A stretch of 64,000 bases of DNA, from the NCBI RefSeq assembly GCF_004342065.1, contig NZ_SLZU01000002.1, forward strand, positions 186,001-250,000, read 5' to 3'. Positions 56,576 to 64,000 of the stretch are shown piece by piece (position 1 is the first letter of the stretch; each line of letters opens with the position of its first letter). This stretch comes from Primorskyibacter sedentarius (GTDB lineage: Bacteria; Pseudomonadota; Alphaproteobacteria; Rhodobacterales; Rhodobacteraceae). The position numbers and the translations under genes are program-made. The notes under the pieces were generated by a model. That model was given only the letters and a program-made list of their open reading frames with translations, was not told the origin of the DNA and ran no database searches.

Positions 56576-57784
56576 TTAACGGAACAGCGACAGCAGCGAT
56601 TGTGGCGCCTGGTTGGCAATCGAAAGCGCCTGAACGCCCAGCTGTTGCTGTACCTGGAGCGCTTGCAGCCTTGCGGAGGCCTCTTCCATGTCTGCATCGA
56701 CCATGGCGCCGATACCCGAGGTCAGCGAGTCCGACAGGTTGGAGATGAAATCGGACTGGGTCGAAATCCGGTTCTCCACCGAACCAAATGCCGCTGCGGC
56801 ATCGATGGCGGTGTCGATCAGCGTTTCGATAGTGCCAAGCGCGGTGGATGCGCCACCGCCCGTGCTGACGTCGATCGTCGACAATGCGCCGAGCCCACCG
56901 GAACCTGCGTTGGTGTACTGGCCGCTGACGGTCAGGTCCGTCGCGCTCGCGTTGGTGAAATCGAGCGTGCCGGGCGTGCCGCTGTCATAGTCGACGGTAA
57001 GACCGGCGATGTTCAGGCTGTCGATCTGGCTTTTCAGACCCACGGCCACCAGATCTGCCGTTGTGGTGGATGCAGCATCATCGGCGGAAACCGTGTAGGT
57101 GACGGTTTCGCCTGCCACGCTCAACGACACCTTGTCGCCCGCGACCAGTGCGGCACCGTTCTCGGCGATCTCAACCTGTTCGTTGCCGCCACCGCCGTCG
57201 AGGCTGAATGCAACCGCGTCACCATCGGAAGACGCGCCAGCCGAACTGCCCGACAGGACGTCATTGGCAGTGTAGCCACCCTGCGAGAGATCCTGCCCGG
57301 CAACCGTGATCGAGGAGGACGTGACAGTGCCCGCAGCATCGCGGTCGAGGGAGGACAGAATGTTTGCGCCCCCGGAACCGTTTACAAGGTTGAGGCCGTT
57401 GAACTGTGCAGCGCCCACAACCGATGCTATCTGCTCTTTCAGGGCAGAGACGTCGGCGTTGATCTTGACGCGGTCGACGTTGTCTTCCTGCGCGGCAACG
57501 ATCTTGCCTTTCATCTGGGTAAGAAGGTCGGTCACTGTTTCCGATGCCTGGCGGGCAACGGCGACGGTGGATTCACCCAAGGACAGGCTGTCCGAAATCG
57601 CCTTGAAGCCCTGAACGTCCGATTCCATCACTTTCGAGATGGCCCAGACGGCGGAGTTGTCCTTGGCGCTGGCAACGTTCTTGCCGGTCGCGATCTGGCT
57701 TTGCGTGTCCGCCAGGCCAGAGTTGATGGATTTCAGCGTTTGCAGAGCAACCATTGCGCTGTTGTTTGTCAGAATGCTCGACAT
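56576..57784 (-). CDS. fliC: Flagellin
   Basis: This 402-residue filament protein has the N-terminal D0/D1 region SSILTNNSAMVALQTLKSINSGLADTQSQIATG in outline. The C-terminal D0/D1 region reads DADMEEASARLQALQVQQQLGVQALSIANQAPQSLLSLFR in outline. A variable middle domain (about 150-320) is Gly/Ser/Thr/Asp-rich. GAAAGGAAATGCC precedes the ATG. The 5' leader contains a short GC hairpin and a TTGACGCGTCAA palindrome that could serve regulation. It is the only flagellin gene in the window. Confidence 0.95.
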   Translation of the reverse strand: MSSILTNNSAMVALQTLKSINSGLADTQSQIATGKNVASAKDNSAVWAISKVMESDVQGFKAISDSLSLGESTVAVARQASETVTDLLTQMKGKIVAAQEDNVDRVKINADVSALKEQIASVVGAAQFNGLNLVNGSGGANILSSLDRDAAGTVTSSSITVAGQDLSQGGYTANDVLSGSSAGASSDGDAVAFSLDGGGGNEQVEIAENGAALVAGDKVSLSVAGETVTYTVSADDAASTTTADLVAVGLKSQIDSLNIAGLTVDYDSGTPGTLDFTNASATDLTVSGQYTNAGSGGLGALSTIDVSTGGGASTALGTIETLIDTAIDAAAAFGSVENRISTQSDFISNLSDSLTSGIGAMVDADMEEASARLQALQVQQQLGVQALSIANQAPQSLLSLFR

Positions 57785-57824
57785 GGCATTTCCTTTCTAA
57801 ACTGGGCTTTCGGCCCTTTGATAA

Positions 57825-57836
57825 TTGACGCGTCAA
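57825..57836. promoter_or_regulatory. 12-bp palindrome in the flagellin leader or promoter
   Basis: TTGACGCGTCAA is a perfect palindrome 41 bases upstream of the flagellin ATG. Closer to the start, GGGC-TTTCG-GCCC at 57804-57816 can form a small hairpin. Either could be an operator or an RNA element, but function is not established. Confidence 0.35.
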
Positions 57837-57946
57837 ATTGCGCCGGATGTGTCATTCTGACCTCTACAGCCCGGTTTTCCGGACGCTGCGCCACCTCATC
57901 GGATGCAGGGCTACCTTGCGTCGCAGAACCCTAATGGAGCGCTAAT

Positions 57947-57969
57947 TCCGCCAAACCAGTTACGGCGGA
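57947..57969 (-). terminator. Hairpin after the FlgN-like gene
   Basis: A 6-bp stem (TCCGCC with GGCGGA) closes an 11-base loop about a dozen bases after the FlgN-like stop. It is a weak candidate terminator without a U-run, upstream of the flagellin promoter region. Confidence 0.3.
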
Positions 57970-57980
57970 TTTTATTCAAC

Positions 57981-58331
57981 TCACGCTCGCTTCTCGAGAC
58001 GGGATTCGCCGATGCTGTCAAACGCAGATTTCCGGCCGTCCTTGTCATAGGTTTCCAGCGATCGCCGGATTCGACGCAGGCTTCCCAACCGGTTGGCCAC
58101 GGACCTTATCCCAAGCAGTGCGCGGTCAAGAAGCACCTGATTTCTCGCCATTTTGCGTTGCAGCCGTTCAATCTCTGACACGTCCGCCCCGTGAAGATCG
58201 GCCACAAGCGATTCCTTTTGCGTCACCAGCCTGCCGATCTGGTCAAGGTCCCCGGCCAGAAGCGCCGCGCGTTCTGCATCCAGCAGGTCGTCCAGGGCGT
58301 CATGGGCCCGAAGGGTTGTCGTCTTACTCAT
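57981..58331 (-). CDS. FlgN-like flagellar export chaperone (unassigned)
   Basis: This 116-residue, all-helical, charged protein reads DALDDLLDAERAALLAGDLDQIGRLVTQKESLVADL, the size and helix pattern of FlgN, the chaperone for FlgK and FlgL. No diagnostic motif is certain. It overlaps the rod-binding gene by eight bases. The position within the cluster supports the call. Confidence 0.55.
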   Translation of the reverse strand: MSKTTTLRAHDALDDLLDAERAALLAGDLDQIGRLVTQKESLVADLHGADVSEIERLQRKMARNQVLLDRALLGIRSVANRLGSLRRIRRSLETYDKDGRKSAFDSIGESRLEKRA

Positions 58332-58596
58332 TCTGTCTCTCCTTCAATGCGTGAAAAATCGTTTCGGCCAGGCCAATTCCGCCGCCTGAAACCATGGCGC
58401 GCGCCTGTTCCAACCTCAGGAAGGAAGAAAATTGCTCTTCTCCCGCGCCGCCCCCGAATCCGTCCGGCGCCTCGCCCAGCCCGGCGGATTTCAGCATCTC
58501 GGACAGAAACTGCGCCTCAAGCTCCTGCGCGGCTTTTCTCAATGCGGAATCCCCGGATGACGTCACCGGAGGGGGAAGTGAGGATTGGATCAACAT
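58324..58596 (-). CDS. Rod-binding protein (FlgJ N-terminal domain type)
   Basis: This 90-residue protein has ALRKAAQELEAQFLSEMLKSAGLGE, the FlgJ rod-binding motif, and lacks the C-terminal muramidase domain. Stand-alone rod-cap proteins of this kind are common in alphaproteobacteria. It overlaps the FlgN-like gene. Confidence 0.85.
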   Translation of the reverse strand: MLIQSSLPPPVTSSGDSALRKAAQELEAQFLSEMLKSAGLGEAPDGFGGGAGEEQFSSFLRLEQARAMVSGGGIGLAETIFHALKERQNE

Positions 58597-58710
58597 TGGA
58601 CGGTCCCGATATGATTCAAGTTTTTTTCGATCTGACGCGACAGCGGTAAAGATGCGGTAACCAACCGGCGCAATACTGGCGCGGTGATCAAAATCGGCAG
58701 GAGATCAGGC

Positions 58711-59967
58711 ATGCTGGAAAAAACGCTCCCGTTTACGGCGGGCGCCCCAACGACCAATTATGCCGTCAAGCAGAAGCCTGAGTCGTCGGGGCCGGATTTC
58801 AATAGCTATCTGAGCACCGGCTCCTCTGCCGAGAGGGATTCCGAACAGACCGAGGAGGCGGATGCCGATTCTCGGGATGATCAGCGCACCGGCACGGCGA
58901 CCGAGGCCGCCGCCCCCCCGACAAAGGATCATACGGAGGACAAAAATGCCGGATCAGATGAGGCCGAGCCAACATTCGACGAGCGTGACCCGAGCGGTGC
59001 AGATGGTACGACCGCAGACGCTGCGGGGGCTGTGAGCACAGTTGAAACGGCGGAAGAGCAGCGTCCTGACGAAGCAACTTTTGCCAATCTGGCCCAATTT
59101 AGCGACGATAAAGGCGGGCTTGACGGGGCTGAGACGCGTGCGCCCGGCCAATCGGTCAACGAGGCCCAACGGCAGATGGGTGTGGCTGCACCGCAAGGCG
59201 CCCTTAGCGGCCAATCCGGGCCTCAAACCGCCGAAGCACACAGAGCCGCATCCGCTCAGACAGCCGAGATTGCGAAGCGCGCAGAGGGGCGCGATGCCGC
59301 CGAGGACACAGCGCAATCACAATCTGAAGAGGGCGAGGCAGTTCGCGCCGCCTCTGTTCAAAACGCCAACCGTTACCTTGCGACAACGGCCCCGCAGGCT
59401 GCTGCAAACGCCTTGGCGGCGGCCTACTCTCTGTCACAGAAGGACGCAGAAGGTTCGGGCGATTCGGACGCTCTGCTAAAGGTGGATAACGAACTGGCAA
59501 CGCAGGGGTTTTCCGGAAGCGGTCAGTATTCGGCATATGCGCAGGAATTGGGTCAGAAGGCCCCGACTCAGGCGACCTACCGGCCAGAGGCGGTCATGCG
59601 CCAAGTGGCCGAGGCGGTCCAACGCAACGGCGATGGCCGCGTGGAAATCCGACTGAACCCGGACGAATTGGGCCGTGTCCATATCCAGATGACAACGACC
59701 GACAGCGGCATTGCCATGACGGTCAATGCCGAACGGCCCGAGACCACGGAACTTCTTCGCCGCCATATCGAGATGCTCGCGCGGGAGTTTGAGGGGATGG
59801 GGTTCGAGAACATCGAATTTCAGTTCGGCAGCGACAGCGATTCGAACCAGAACGCTTCGCCATCGCAGGGGGCGGCATCGCTTGATGCCATCGCAGCGGC
59901 CGCGCCCGAAGATCGCGTCGGCCACTCCCCGATCTATGCCCCGACCGGGCTCGACATCAGAATCTAA
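58711..59967 (+). CDS. fliK: Flagellar hook-length control protein FliK
   Basis: This 418-residue protein has an N-terminal low-complexity region rich in Asp, Glu, Ala and Thr (about 15-260). The C-terminal FliK domain (about 300-395) contains VEIRLNPDELGRVHIQMTTTDSGIAMTVNAERPETTELLRRH in outline, the family hallmark. ATG 58711 follows GGAGATCAGGC. It is followed by flgD after nine bases. Confidence 0.9.
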   Translation: MLEKTLPFTAGAPTTNYAVKQKPESSGPDFNSYLSTGSSAERDSEQTEEADADSRDDQRTGTATEAAAPPTKDHTEDKNAGSDEAEPTFDERDPSGADGTTADAAGAVSTVETAEEQRPDEATFANLAQFSDDKGGLDGAETRAPGQSVNEAQRQMGVAAPQGALSGQSGPQTAEAHRAASAQTAEIAKRAEGRDAAEDTAQSQSEEGEAVRAASVQNANRYLATTAPQAAANALAAAYSLSQKDAEGSGDSDALLKVDNELATQGFSGSGQYSAYAQELGQKAPTQATYRPEAVMRQVAEAVQRNGDGRVEIRLNPDELGRVHIQMTTTDSGIAMTVNAERPETTELLRRHIEMLAREFEGMGFENIEFQFGSDSDSNQNASPSQGAASLDAIAAAAPEDRVGHSPIYAPTGLDIRI

Positions 59968-59976
59968 GGAACCCTT

Positions 59977-60642
59977 ATGGAAATTTCGAACACCCTCCCG
60001 CCCGCCTATTCCGCATCAAGCGATACATCGCAAATAGCCTCCAACGATCCCGCGATCAGTTCTGATTTCGAGACGTTTCTGCGCATGCTTACCGCCCAGA
60101 TGCAGAATCAGGATCCGCTGAACCCGGTGGATTCCACGGATTATGCAACCCAGTTGGCGACGTTCTCCTCCGTGGAGCAACAGGTGCTTTCAAACGATTT
60201 GCTGCGCAATATCTCCACCGCGCTCGACGCGGGTGGCCTGTCCCAACTGTCAGGATGGGTTGGCATGGAGGCATTGTCGACGGCACCCGCGCATTTCTCC
60301 GGAACGCCGATCTCTTTGCGGCCAGAGATCCCGGCGGATGCGGCCAAGACCGAACTTGTCGTCAAGGACGGGTCTGGCGCTGTCGTCGAGCGTCAGAATA
60401 TCACCGGAGAAACCGGGGTGATCGAGTGGTCGGGCAGCACCATTAATGGCAATCAGGCGGCCACTGGCAGTTACAGTTTCGAGCTGAGCGTGTCGTCAAA
60501 AGATGGCGAAACGGAGGTGCTTCCCGTCCCGACGTACGACCGAATCGTCGAGGCGCGCACGGTTGCGGGCACACTTGTGCTAGGGCTGGAAAGTGGCACG
60601 GATATCTCTGCCGACGACGTTGCAGCATTGCGCTCCACGTGA
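59977..60642 (+). CDS. flgD: Flagellar hook assembly protein FlgD
   Basis: This 221-residue hook cap protein has the N-terminal FLRMLTAQMQNQDPLNPVDSTDYATQLATFSSVEQQ in outline and C-terminal beta domains. It is coupled to fliK. It is the last recognisable flagellar gene on this side. Confidence 0.94.
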   Translation: MEISNTLPPAYSASSDTSQIASNDPAISSDFETFLRMLTAQMQNQDPLNPVDSTDYATQLATFSSVEQQVLSNDLLRNISTALDAGGLSQLSGWVGMEALSTAPAHFSGTPISLRPEIPADAAKTELVVKDGSGAVVERQNITGETGVIEWSGSTINGNQAATGSYSFELSVSSKDGETEVLPVPTYDRIVEARTVAGTLVLGLESGTDISADDVAALRST

Positions 60643-61013
60643 CTGCATTTCGATGCAACAAGCGAGGAAACAAAGGCCCGTTTCGACAGATAGCTCTGCA
60701 AGTGAAGGTTTTGAAACAGACTTTGCCCAATAGCTGAGCAAACCACCCAAGCAGACCCGACGTATCGGGCGCGAACTGATCACCATTGTCCAAGCCGTTG
60801 AGATGTTTTCACAAATGCACGTTTCTCCGCCTCGCCTTTTGCGTCACCGCCATTATCAAGGCCATTGACAGTGTTGCTTGAAAGCCGCGAAGGCGATTTC
60901 GAGCGAAAACTCGCCCAGTTGACGCCAGAAACAGGTTTGAACGGTAGCAGCATCGTGTATAACATCGGGGCTTGAGGTGTGTTTGCGCCGTAAAAGACTG
61001 TTTGGAGAGAATC
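60643..61013. other. 371-base intergenic region without a recognisable gene
   Basis: No credible coding region is seen. It holds a short hairpin CCCGA-CGTA-TCGGG (60756-60769) near the end of flgD and an imperfect direct repeat of 18 bases with 14 matches (60784-60801 and 60851-60868). A hairpin GGCGATTTC-GAGC-GAAA-AC-TCGCC lies at 60892-60915. A possible promoter (TTGAAC 60937-60942, TATAAC 60958-60963, spacing 15) precedes the 64-residue gene. Any small RNA here is speculation. Confidence 0.5.
60937..60963 (+). promoter_or_regulatory. Possible promoter of the 64-residue peptide gene
   Basis: TTGAAC and TATAAC are separated by 15 bases, a shorter spacing than ideal, and lie about 50 bases before the start codon. 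Nothing further supports it. Confidence 0.3.
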
Positions 61014-61208
61014 ATGAAAAAGTTTTCGATGATCGCCGCAGCTGCTGCTGTTGCCGTATCGACCGCTGCTCCGCTGGCTGCTGAAACCGCAGCTGTCGAC
61101 AGCGATCCCTTCGTAGCGACTCAGGGCCTGTCGGCTGTTCCGGCAATCGGCATCGTTGCCGGCCTGATGGCAATCGCTGTGATTGCTGCATCCTCGTCGG
61201 GCACCTAA
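61014..61208 (+). CDS. Small exported hydrophobic peptide of unknown function
   Basis: This 64-residue peptide has a signal peptide (MKKFSMIAAAAAVAVST, probable cleavage after APLAAE or similar), a short acidic stretch (AVDSDPF) and a hydrophobic C-terminal segment (VPAIGIVAGLMAIAVIAAS) ending SSSGT. GGAGAG precedes ATG 61014. The size and Ser/Thr-rich tail recall small exopolysaccharide-associated proteins such as YjbE, but similarity is not strong. It is followed by a strong terminator and stands alone. Confidence 0.65.
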   Translation: MKKFSMIAAAAAVAVSTAAPLAAETAAVDSDPFVATQGLSAVPAIGIVAGLMAIAVIAASSSGT

Positions 61209-61236
61209 ACCCCTCGATCGGATCTGAATTTGAATG

Positions 61237-61256
61237 CGGCGACCCTTGGGTCGCCG
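61237..61256 (+). terminator. Rho-independent terminator after the 64-residue gene
   Basis: A perfect 9-bp stem (CGGCGACCC with GGGTCGCCG) has a TT centre and is followed by TTTTCGTTT. It ends the short upstream transcript and faces the ubiB gene on the other strand. Confidence 0.85.
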
Positions 61257-61307
61257 TTTTCGTTTCTTCTGTCGCCCATCGGATTTTGACGAGTCTTTCG
61301 CAGCAAA

Positions 61308-62840
61308 TCAGGACACGGCCTGGACGGCCAGGGTTGTCAAAATGCCGACAACCACACCCGACACCCACCAGACAGAGCGCATTCTGCCAAGTTTCGGCCC
61401 CTCAGGGGGCGTCTGATCTGACTGGCGGATCAGGGCGGCCTCGACAAGCCCGGGCAATCGCGGCCCGAACCGCGCCATGACCTTTGCCGTCCGGCCCAGA
61501 TCCCGGGCGACGGCGGCGGGTCCGATAGAGCTCTTGATGTAATCTTCGACCACCGGCTTGGCGACTTCCCAGATGTTCATCTGCGGATTGAGAGAGCGCG
61601 CGACACCTTCGACCACGACCATCGTGCGTTGCAGCAGGATAAGCTCTGTGCGGGTTTCCATGCCGAACCGCTCTGTCACCTCGAAGAGGTAGGACAAGAG
61701 CCGCCCCATCGAAATGCGCGTCGCGTCCATGCCGAAAATCGGTTCGCCCACAGCGCGCAGCGCGCGGGCGAATTCATCCACATCCCGGTCCGCAGGCACA
61801 TATCCCGCTTCGAAATGCACCTCGGCAACGCGCTTGTAATCGCGCCGGATGAAGCCGAACAGGATCTCTGCATAGACCCTGCGGGTATATTCGTCGATAT
61901 GCCCCATGATACCGAAATCATAGGCGATGATATTGCCATTCGCGGCGACTTTCAGGTTCCCCTGATGCATGTCCGCATGGAAAAAACCGTCCCGCAACGC
62001 ATGTTGCAGGAACAGTTGCAGCACCCGTTCGCTCAGCACGCGGCGATCATGCCCTGCGGCGTCGATGGCCTGATTGTCCCCCATCGGAACACCTTCGGCC
62101 CATCCCAGCGTCATGACGCGGCGACCGGACAGGGACCACTTCACCTGAGGCAGCTCGAACCCCTCGTCCTTTTCGGTATTGGCTGCGAATTCAGATGCGG
62201 AAGCGGACTCCAGACGCAGGTCCAGCTCTCCCATCACGACGCCTTCGAAATGGGCGATCACATCCATCGGGCGAAGCCGCCGCGAGGCGGGTGACAGCAA
62301 TTCGATCATCCGGGCGGCAAAATAGAACGCGTCGATATCGGTGCGGAAAGCCCGCTCGATGCCGGGGCGAAGCACTTTCACGGCCACGGTTTCGCCGGTT
62401 TCGGCAATACGTGCCTTGTGAACCTGCGCGATGGAGGCCGCGGCCACCGGCTCTTCAAACTCCGAGAAGATCTGATCGGCGGGAATTTCCATTTCCCGTT
62501 CGACCTCTGCCTTGGCAAGCACGGTCGGAAAGGGGGGCAGCTTGTCCTGCAACACGCGCAGCTGAACGGCCAGCTCGTCACCCACAACATCCGGCCGGGT
62601 CGAAAGCACCTGCCCGAACTTGATATAGGCCGGCCCCAGCGCGGTGAGCGCACGGGTGGCGGGGGGCATAGACGGATCGCCCTTGTAGCCCAGCCACTTG
62701 AAGGGCCAGCCCAGCGTGCGCGCCGCGATCCGCAGCGATGGTGGCGCGTCGAAAGCATCCAGCACGACGCCCATGGCGCCAGTGCGTTCAAGCGTGGCGC
62801 CGGTTCGGATCAGCCGCCAGATGTTGTGAGGTCCGCGCAT
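61308..62840 (-). CDS. ubiB: Ubiquinone biosynthesis regulatory kinase-like protein UbiB
   Basis: This 510-residue atypical kinase/ATPase of the ABC1/ADCK family is needed for ubiquinone synthesis. The KxGQ motif (AYIKFGQVLSTRPD), the A-rich ASIAQVHKA loop and the metal-binding DFGIMGH are intact. C-terminal hydrophobic segments (VWWVSGVVVGILTTLAVQAV) anchor it. It lies three bases after ubiE on the same strand. Confidence 0.95.
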   Translation of the reverse strand: MRGPHNIWRLIRTGATLERTGAMGVVLDAFDAPPSLRIAARTLGWPFKWLGYKGDPSMPPATRALTALGPAYIKFGQVLSTRPDVVGDELAVQLRVLQDKLPPFPTVLAKAEVEREMEIPADQIFSEFEEPVAAASIAQVHKARIAETGETVAVKVLRPGIERAFRTDIDAFYFAARMIELLSPASRRLRPMDVIAHFEGVVMGELDLRLESASASEFAANTEKDEGFELPQVKWSLSGRRVMTLGWAEGVPMGDNQAIDAAGHDRRVLSERVLQLFLQHALRDGFFHADMHQGNLKVAANGNIIAYDFGIMGHIDEYTRRVYAEILFGFIRRDYKRVAEVHFEAGYVPADRDVDEFARALRAVGEPIFGMDATRISMGRLLSYLFEVTERFGMETRTELILLQRTMVVVEGVARSLNPQMNIWEVAKPVVEDYIKSSIGPAAVARDLGRTAKVMARFGPRLPGLVEAALIRQSDQTPPEGPKLGRMRSVWWVSGVVVGILTTLAVQAVS

Positions 62841-62843
62841 CCC

Positions 62844-63596
62844 TCAGATTTTCCAGCCCGAGTGCAGGCAGGCCACGCCCATCGTCAGATTGCGATATTT
62901 TGCCTGCTCAAACCCCGCTGCCTGAACCATGCCCAGAAAGGTCTCCTGATCGGGGAAGCGGCGAATGGATTCGACCAGATATTGGTAACTGTCGCGGTCC
63001 CCGGCAATCGCCTGCCCCAAACGCGGAATGATGTTGAAGGAATAGAGATCATAGATCTTCTGCATCATGTCATTCGGGATCTGGCTGAACTCCAGCACCA
63101 TCAGGCGCCCGCCCGGACGCAGCACGCGGAACGCCTCTGCCAGCGCATCCTGCGGGCGTGTCACGTTCCGGATCCCGAAGGAAATCGTGTAGACGTCGAA
63201 ACTGTTGTCAGCGAAGGGCAGGGACATGGCGTCGCCCACGACCCAGTCCAGACTGTCGGCCATTGCCTCAGCCTCTGCCCGTTTCCGGCCTTCGATCAGC
63301 ATGGGTTCGGTCAGGTCCAGCACCGTCGCATGCCCGTGCCCGGCGCGTTTGAGAAACCGGAAAGAGATGTCACCCGTCCCGCCGGCCACATCCAGCAATT
63401 GCTGTCCGGGCCGTGGCGCAAGCCAGTCCATCATCGCATCTTTCCAGATCCGGTGGATGCCCATCGACATGGCGTCGTTCATGACGTCATATTTGGAGGC
63501 AACGGAATTGAAGACGCCCTGAACGCGTCCGGCCTTTTCGTCTTCGGGAACGGTCTGAAACCCGAAATGCGTGGTTTTCTCAGTGTCGTCGGTCAT
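62844..63596 (-). CDS. ubiE: Ubiquinone/menaquinone methyltransferase UbiE
   Basis: This 250-residue SAM-dependent C-methyltransferase acts in quinone synthesis. The SAM loop [16 protein letters not shown], the string [27 protein letters not shown] and the [28 protein letters not shown] end are typical. It is divergent from mutM across a gap of about 86 bases. Confidence 0.96.
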   Translation of the reverse strand: MTDDTEKTTHFGFQTVPEDEKAGRVQGVFNSVASKYDVMNDAMSMGIHRIWKDAMMDWLAPRPGQQLLDVAGGTGDISFRFLKRAGHGHATVLDLTEPMLIEGRKRAEAEAMADSLDWVVGDAMSLPFADNSFDVYTISFGIRNVTRPQDALAEAFRVLRPGGRLMVLEFSQIPNDMMQKIYDLYSFNIIPRLGQAIAGDRDSYQYLVESIRRFPDQETFLGMVQAAGFEQAKYRNLTMGVACLHSGWKI

Positions 63597-63682
63597 CGGG
63601 TCTTGTGATCCTCGTGTGTGACCCTTCTTATAGAGCGCCGTTCCGCCGTTACAATGCGACCCAGCCGTCAGGAGGCTCTCCA

Positions 63683-64000
63683 GTGCCCGAATTGCCAGAA
63701 GTCGAGACAGTCCGTCGCGGGCTGGCGCCGGTCATGGAGGGGGCGCGGATCGCGCGCGCGCTGATCAACCGCCCGGATTTGCGCTGGCCCTTTCCCCCGG
63801 ATATGTCCGCCCGGCTGACCGGGGCCAAGGTGGAACGGCTCCGGCGACGCTCGAAATACCTTCTCGCCGATCTGGATCGCGGCGAGTCGCTCTTGATCCA
63901 TCTCGGCATGTCGGGGCGGATGCTGGTTTCGGGCGATCCGCTTGGTCGGTTCGTGCACGCGCATCCGGCGGCCGAGAAACACGACCATGTCGTGCTGGAT
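63683..64000 (+). CDS. mutM: Formamidopyrimidine-DNA glycosylase (partial, runs off the window)
   Basis: This base-excision repair enzyme removes 8-oxoguanine. The N-terminus [13 protein letters not shown] carries the catalytic N-terminal proline and the glutamate next to it. The start is GTG 63683, with GGAGG at 63671-63675. The visible 106 residues also show the string SKYLLADLD and [11 protein letters not shown]. The C-terminal helix-two-turn-helix and zinc finger lie beyond the window. Confidence 0.95.
   Translation, partial: MPELPEVETVRRGLAPVMEGARIARALINRPDLRWPFPPDMSARLTGAKVERLRRRSKYLLADLDRGESLLIHLGMSGRMLVSGDPLGRFVHAHPAAEKHDHVVLD

Noticed and set aside
1-64000. CRISPR arrays, tRNA/rRNA genes, insertion sequences or phage genes
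   Set aside because: No regularly spaced repeats, cloverleaf-like runs, transposase, integrase or phage structural proteins were seen. The window reads as core chromosome.

Overview
The window looks like a chromosomal segment of a marine-type alphaproteobacterium of the order Rhodobacterales (Roseobacter group). The evidence is the GC-rich coding sequence, the gene order mnmE-mnmG-rsmG-parA-parB with perfect alphaproteobacterial parS palindromes, the flaF-flbT flagellin regulators, the DUF1217 flagellar protein and the ubiB-ubiE-mutM block. No insertion sequence, prophage, CRISPR array, tRNA or rRNA gene was recognised. Almost all sequence is coding, and many neighbouring genes overlap by 4 to 8 bases.

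Region 1 (1-10106) holds the end of a probable NUDIX protein, a receiver/PP2C phosphatase divergent from a small Hpt protein, ilvA, an unknown membrane protein, argG, a sulfotransferase-like gene, an exported MsrA, a PfkB-family sugar kinase and the malic enzyme/phosphotransacetylase fusion. Region 2 (10239-18868) holds mutS, the heat-shock pair hrcA-grpE, rph-rdgB-hemW and parAB. Region 3 (18861-24493) is a leftward run of rsmG, mnmG, mnmE, rho and hemJ. Two perfect 16-bp parS sites lie at the 5' ends of rsmG and mnmG.

Region 4 (24494-24913) is a 420-base AT-rich intergenic gap with several DnaA-box-like sequences. Transcription diverges around it (hemJ, rho, mnmE leftward; maf, coaE, dnaQ rightward). 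Position and content match the replication origin of Caulobacter-type chromosomes, so it is the likely oriC. Region 5 (24914-32358) holds maf, an unknown 77-residue gene where related genomes usually carry aroE, coaE, dnaQ, secB, fxsA, a Tim44-domain protein, mltA, a Smr-domain protein, an MFS transporter and a c-type cytochrome. Region 6 (32507-38203) is a small surface-polysaccharide module: UDP-glucose dehydrogenase, a sugar-nucleotide epimerase-like protein, an initiating sugar-phosphate transferase, YjbF and YjbH.

Region 7 (38429-60642) is a large flagellar cluster: motB, flgE, flgK, flgL, flgI, flhA, fliR, flhB, a FliJ-like gene; then on the other strand fliL, flgH, flgA, flgG, flgF, fliQ, fliE, flgC, flgB; then fliI, a DUF1217 gene, flbT, flaF, flagellin, FlgN-like, rod-binding FlgJ-like, fliK and flgD. 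It encodes hook, rod, rings, filament and part of the export gate. MotA, FliF, FliG, FliH, FliM, FliN, FliO and FliP are not in the window, although both flanks of the cluster are visible. Region 8 (60643-64000) has a 371-base gap, a 64-residue exported hydrophobic peptide, ubiB, ubiE and the start of mutM.

No clearly new multi-gene system was found. The best leads are the oriC/parS architecture, the 77-residue gene in the aroE position, the small polysaccharide module, the unassigned flagellar genes and the 64-residue peptide.
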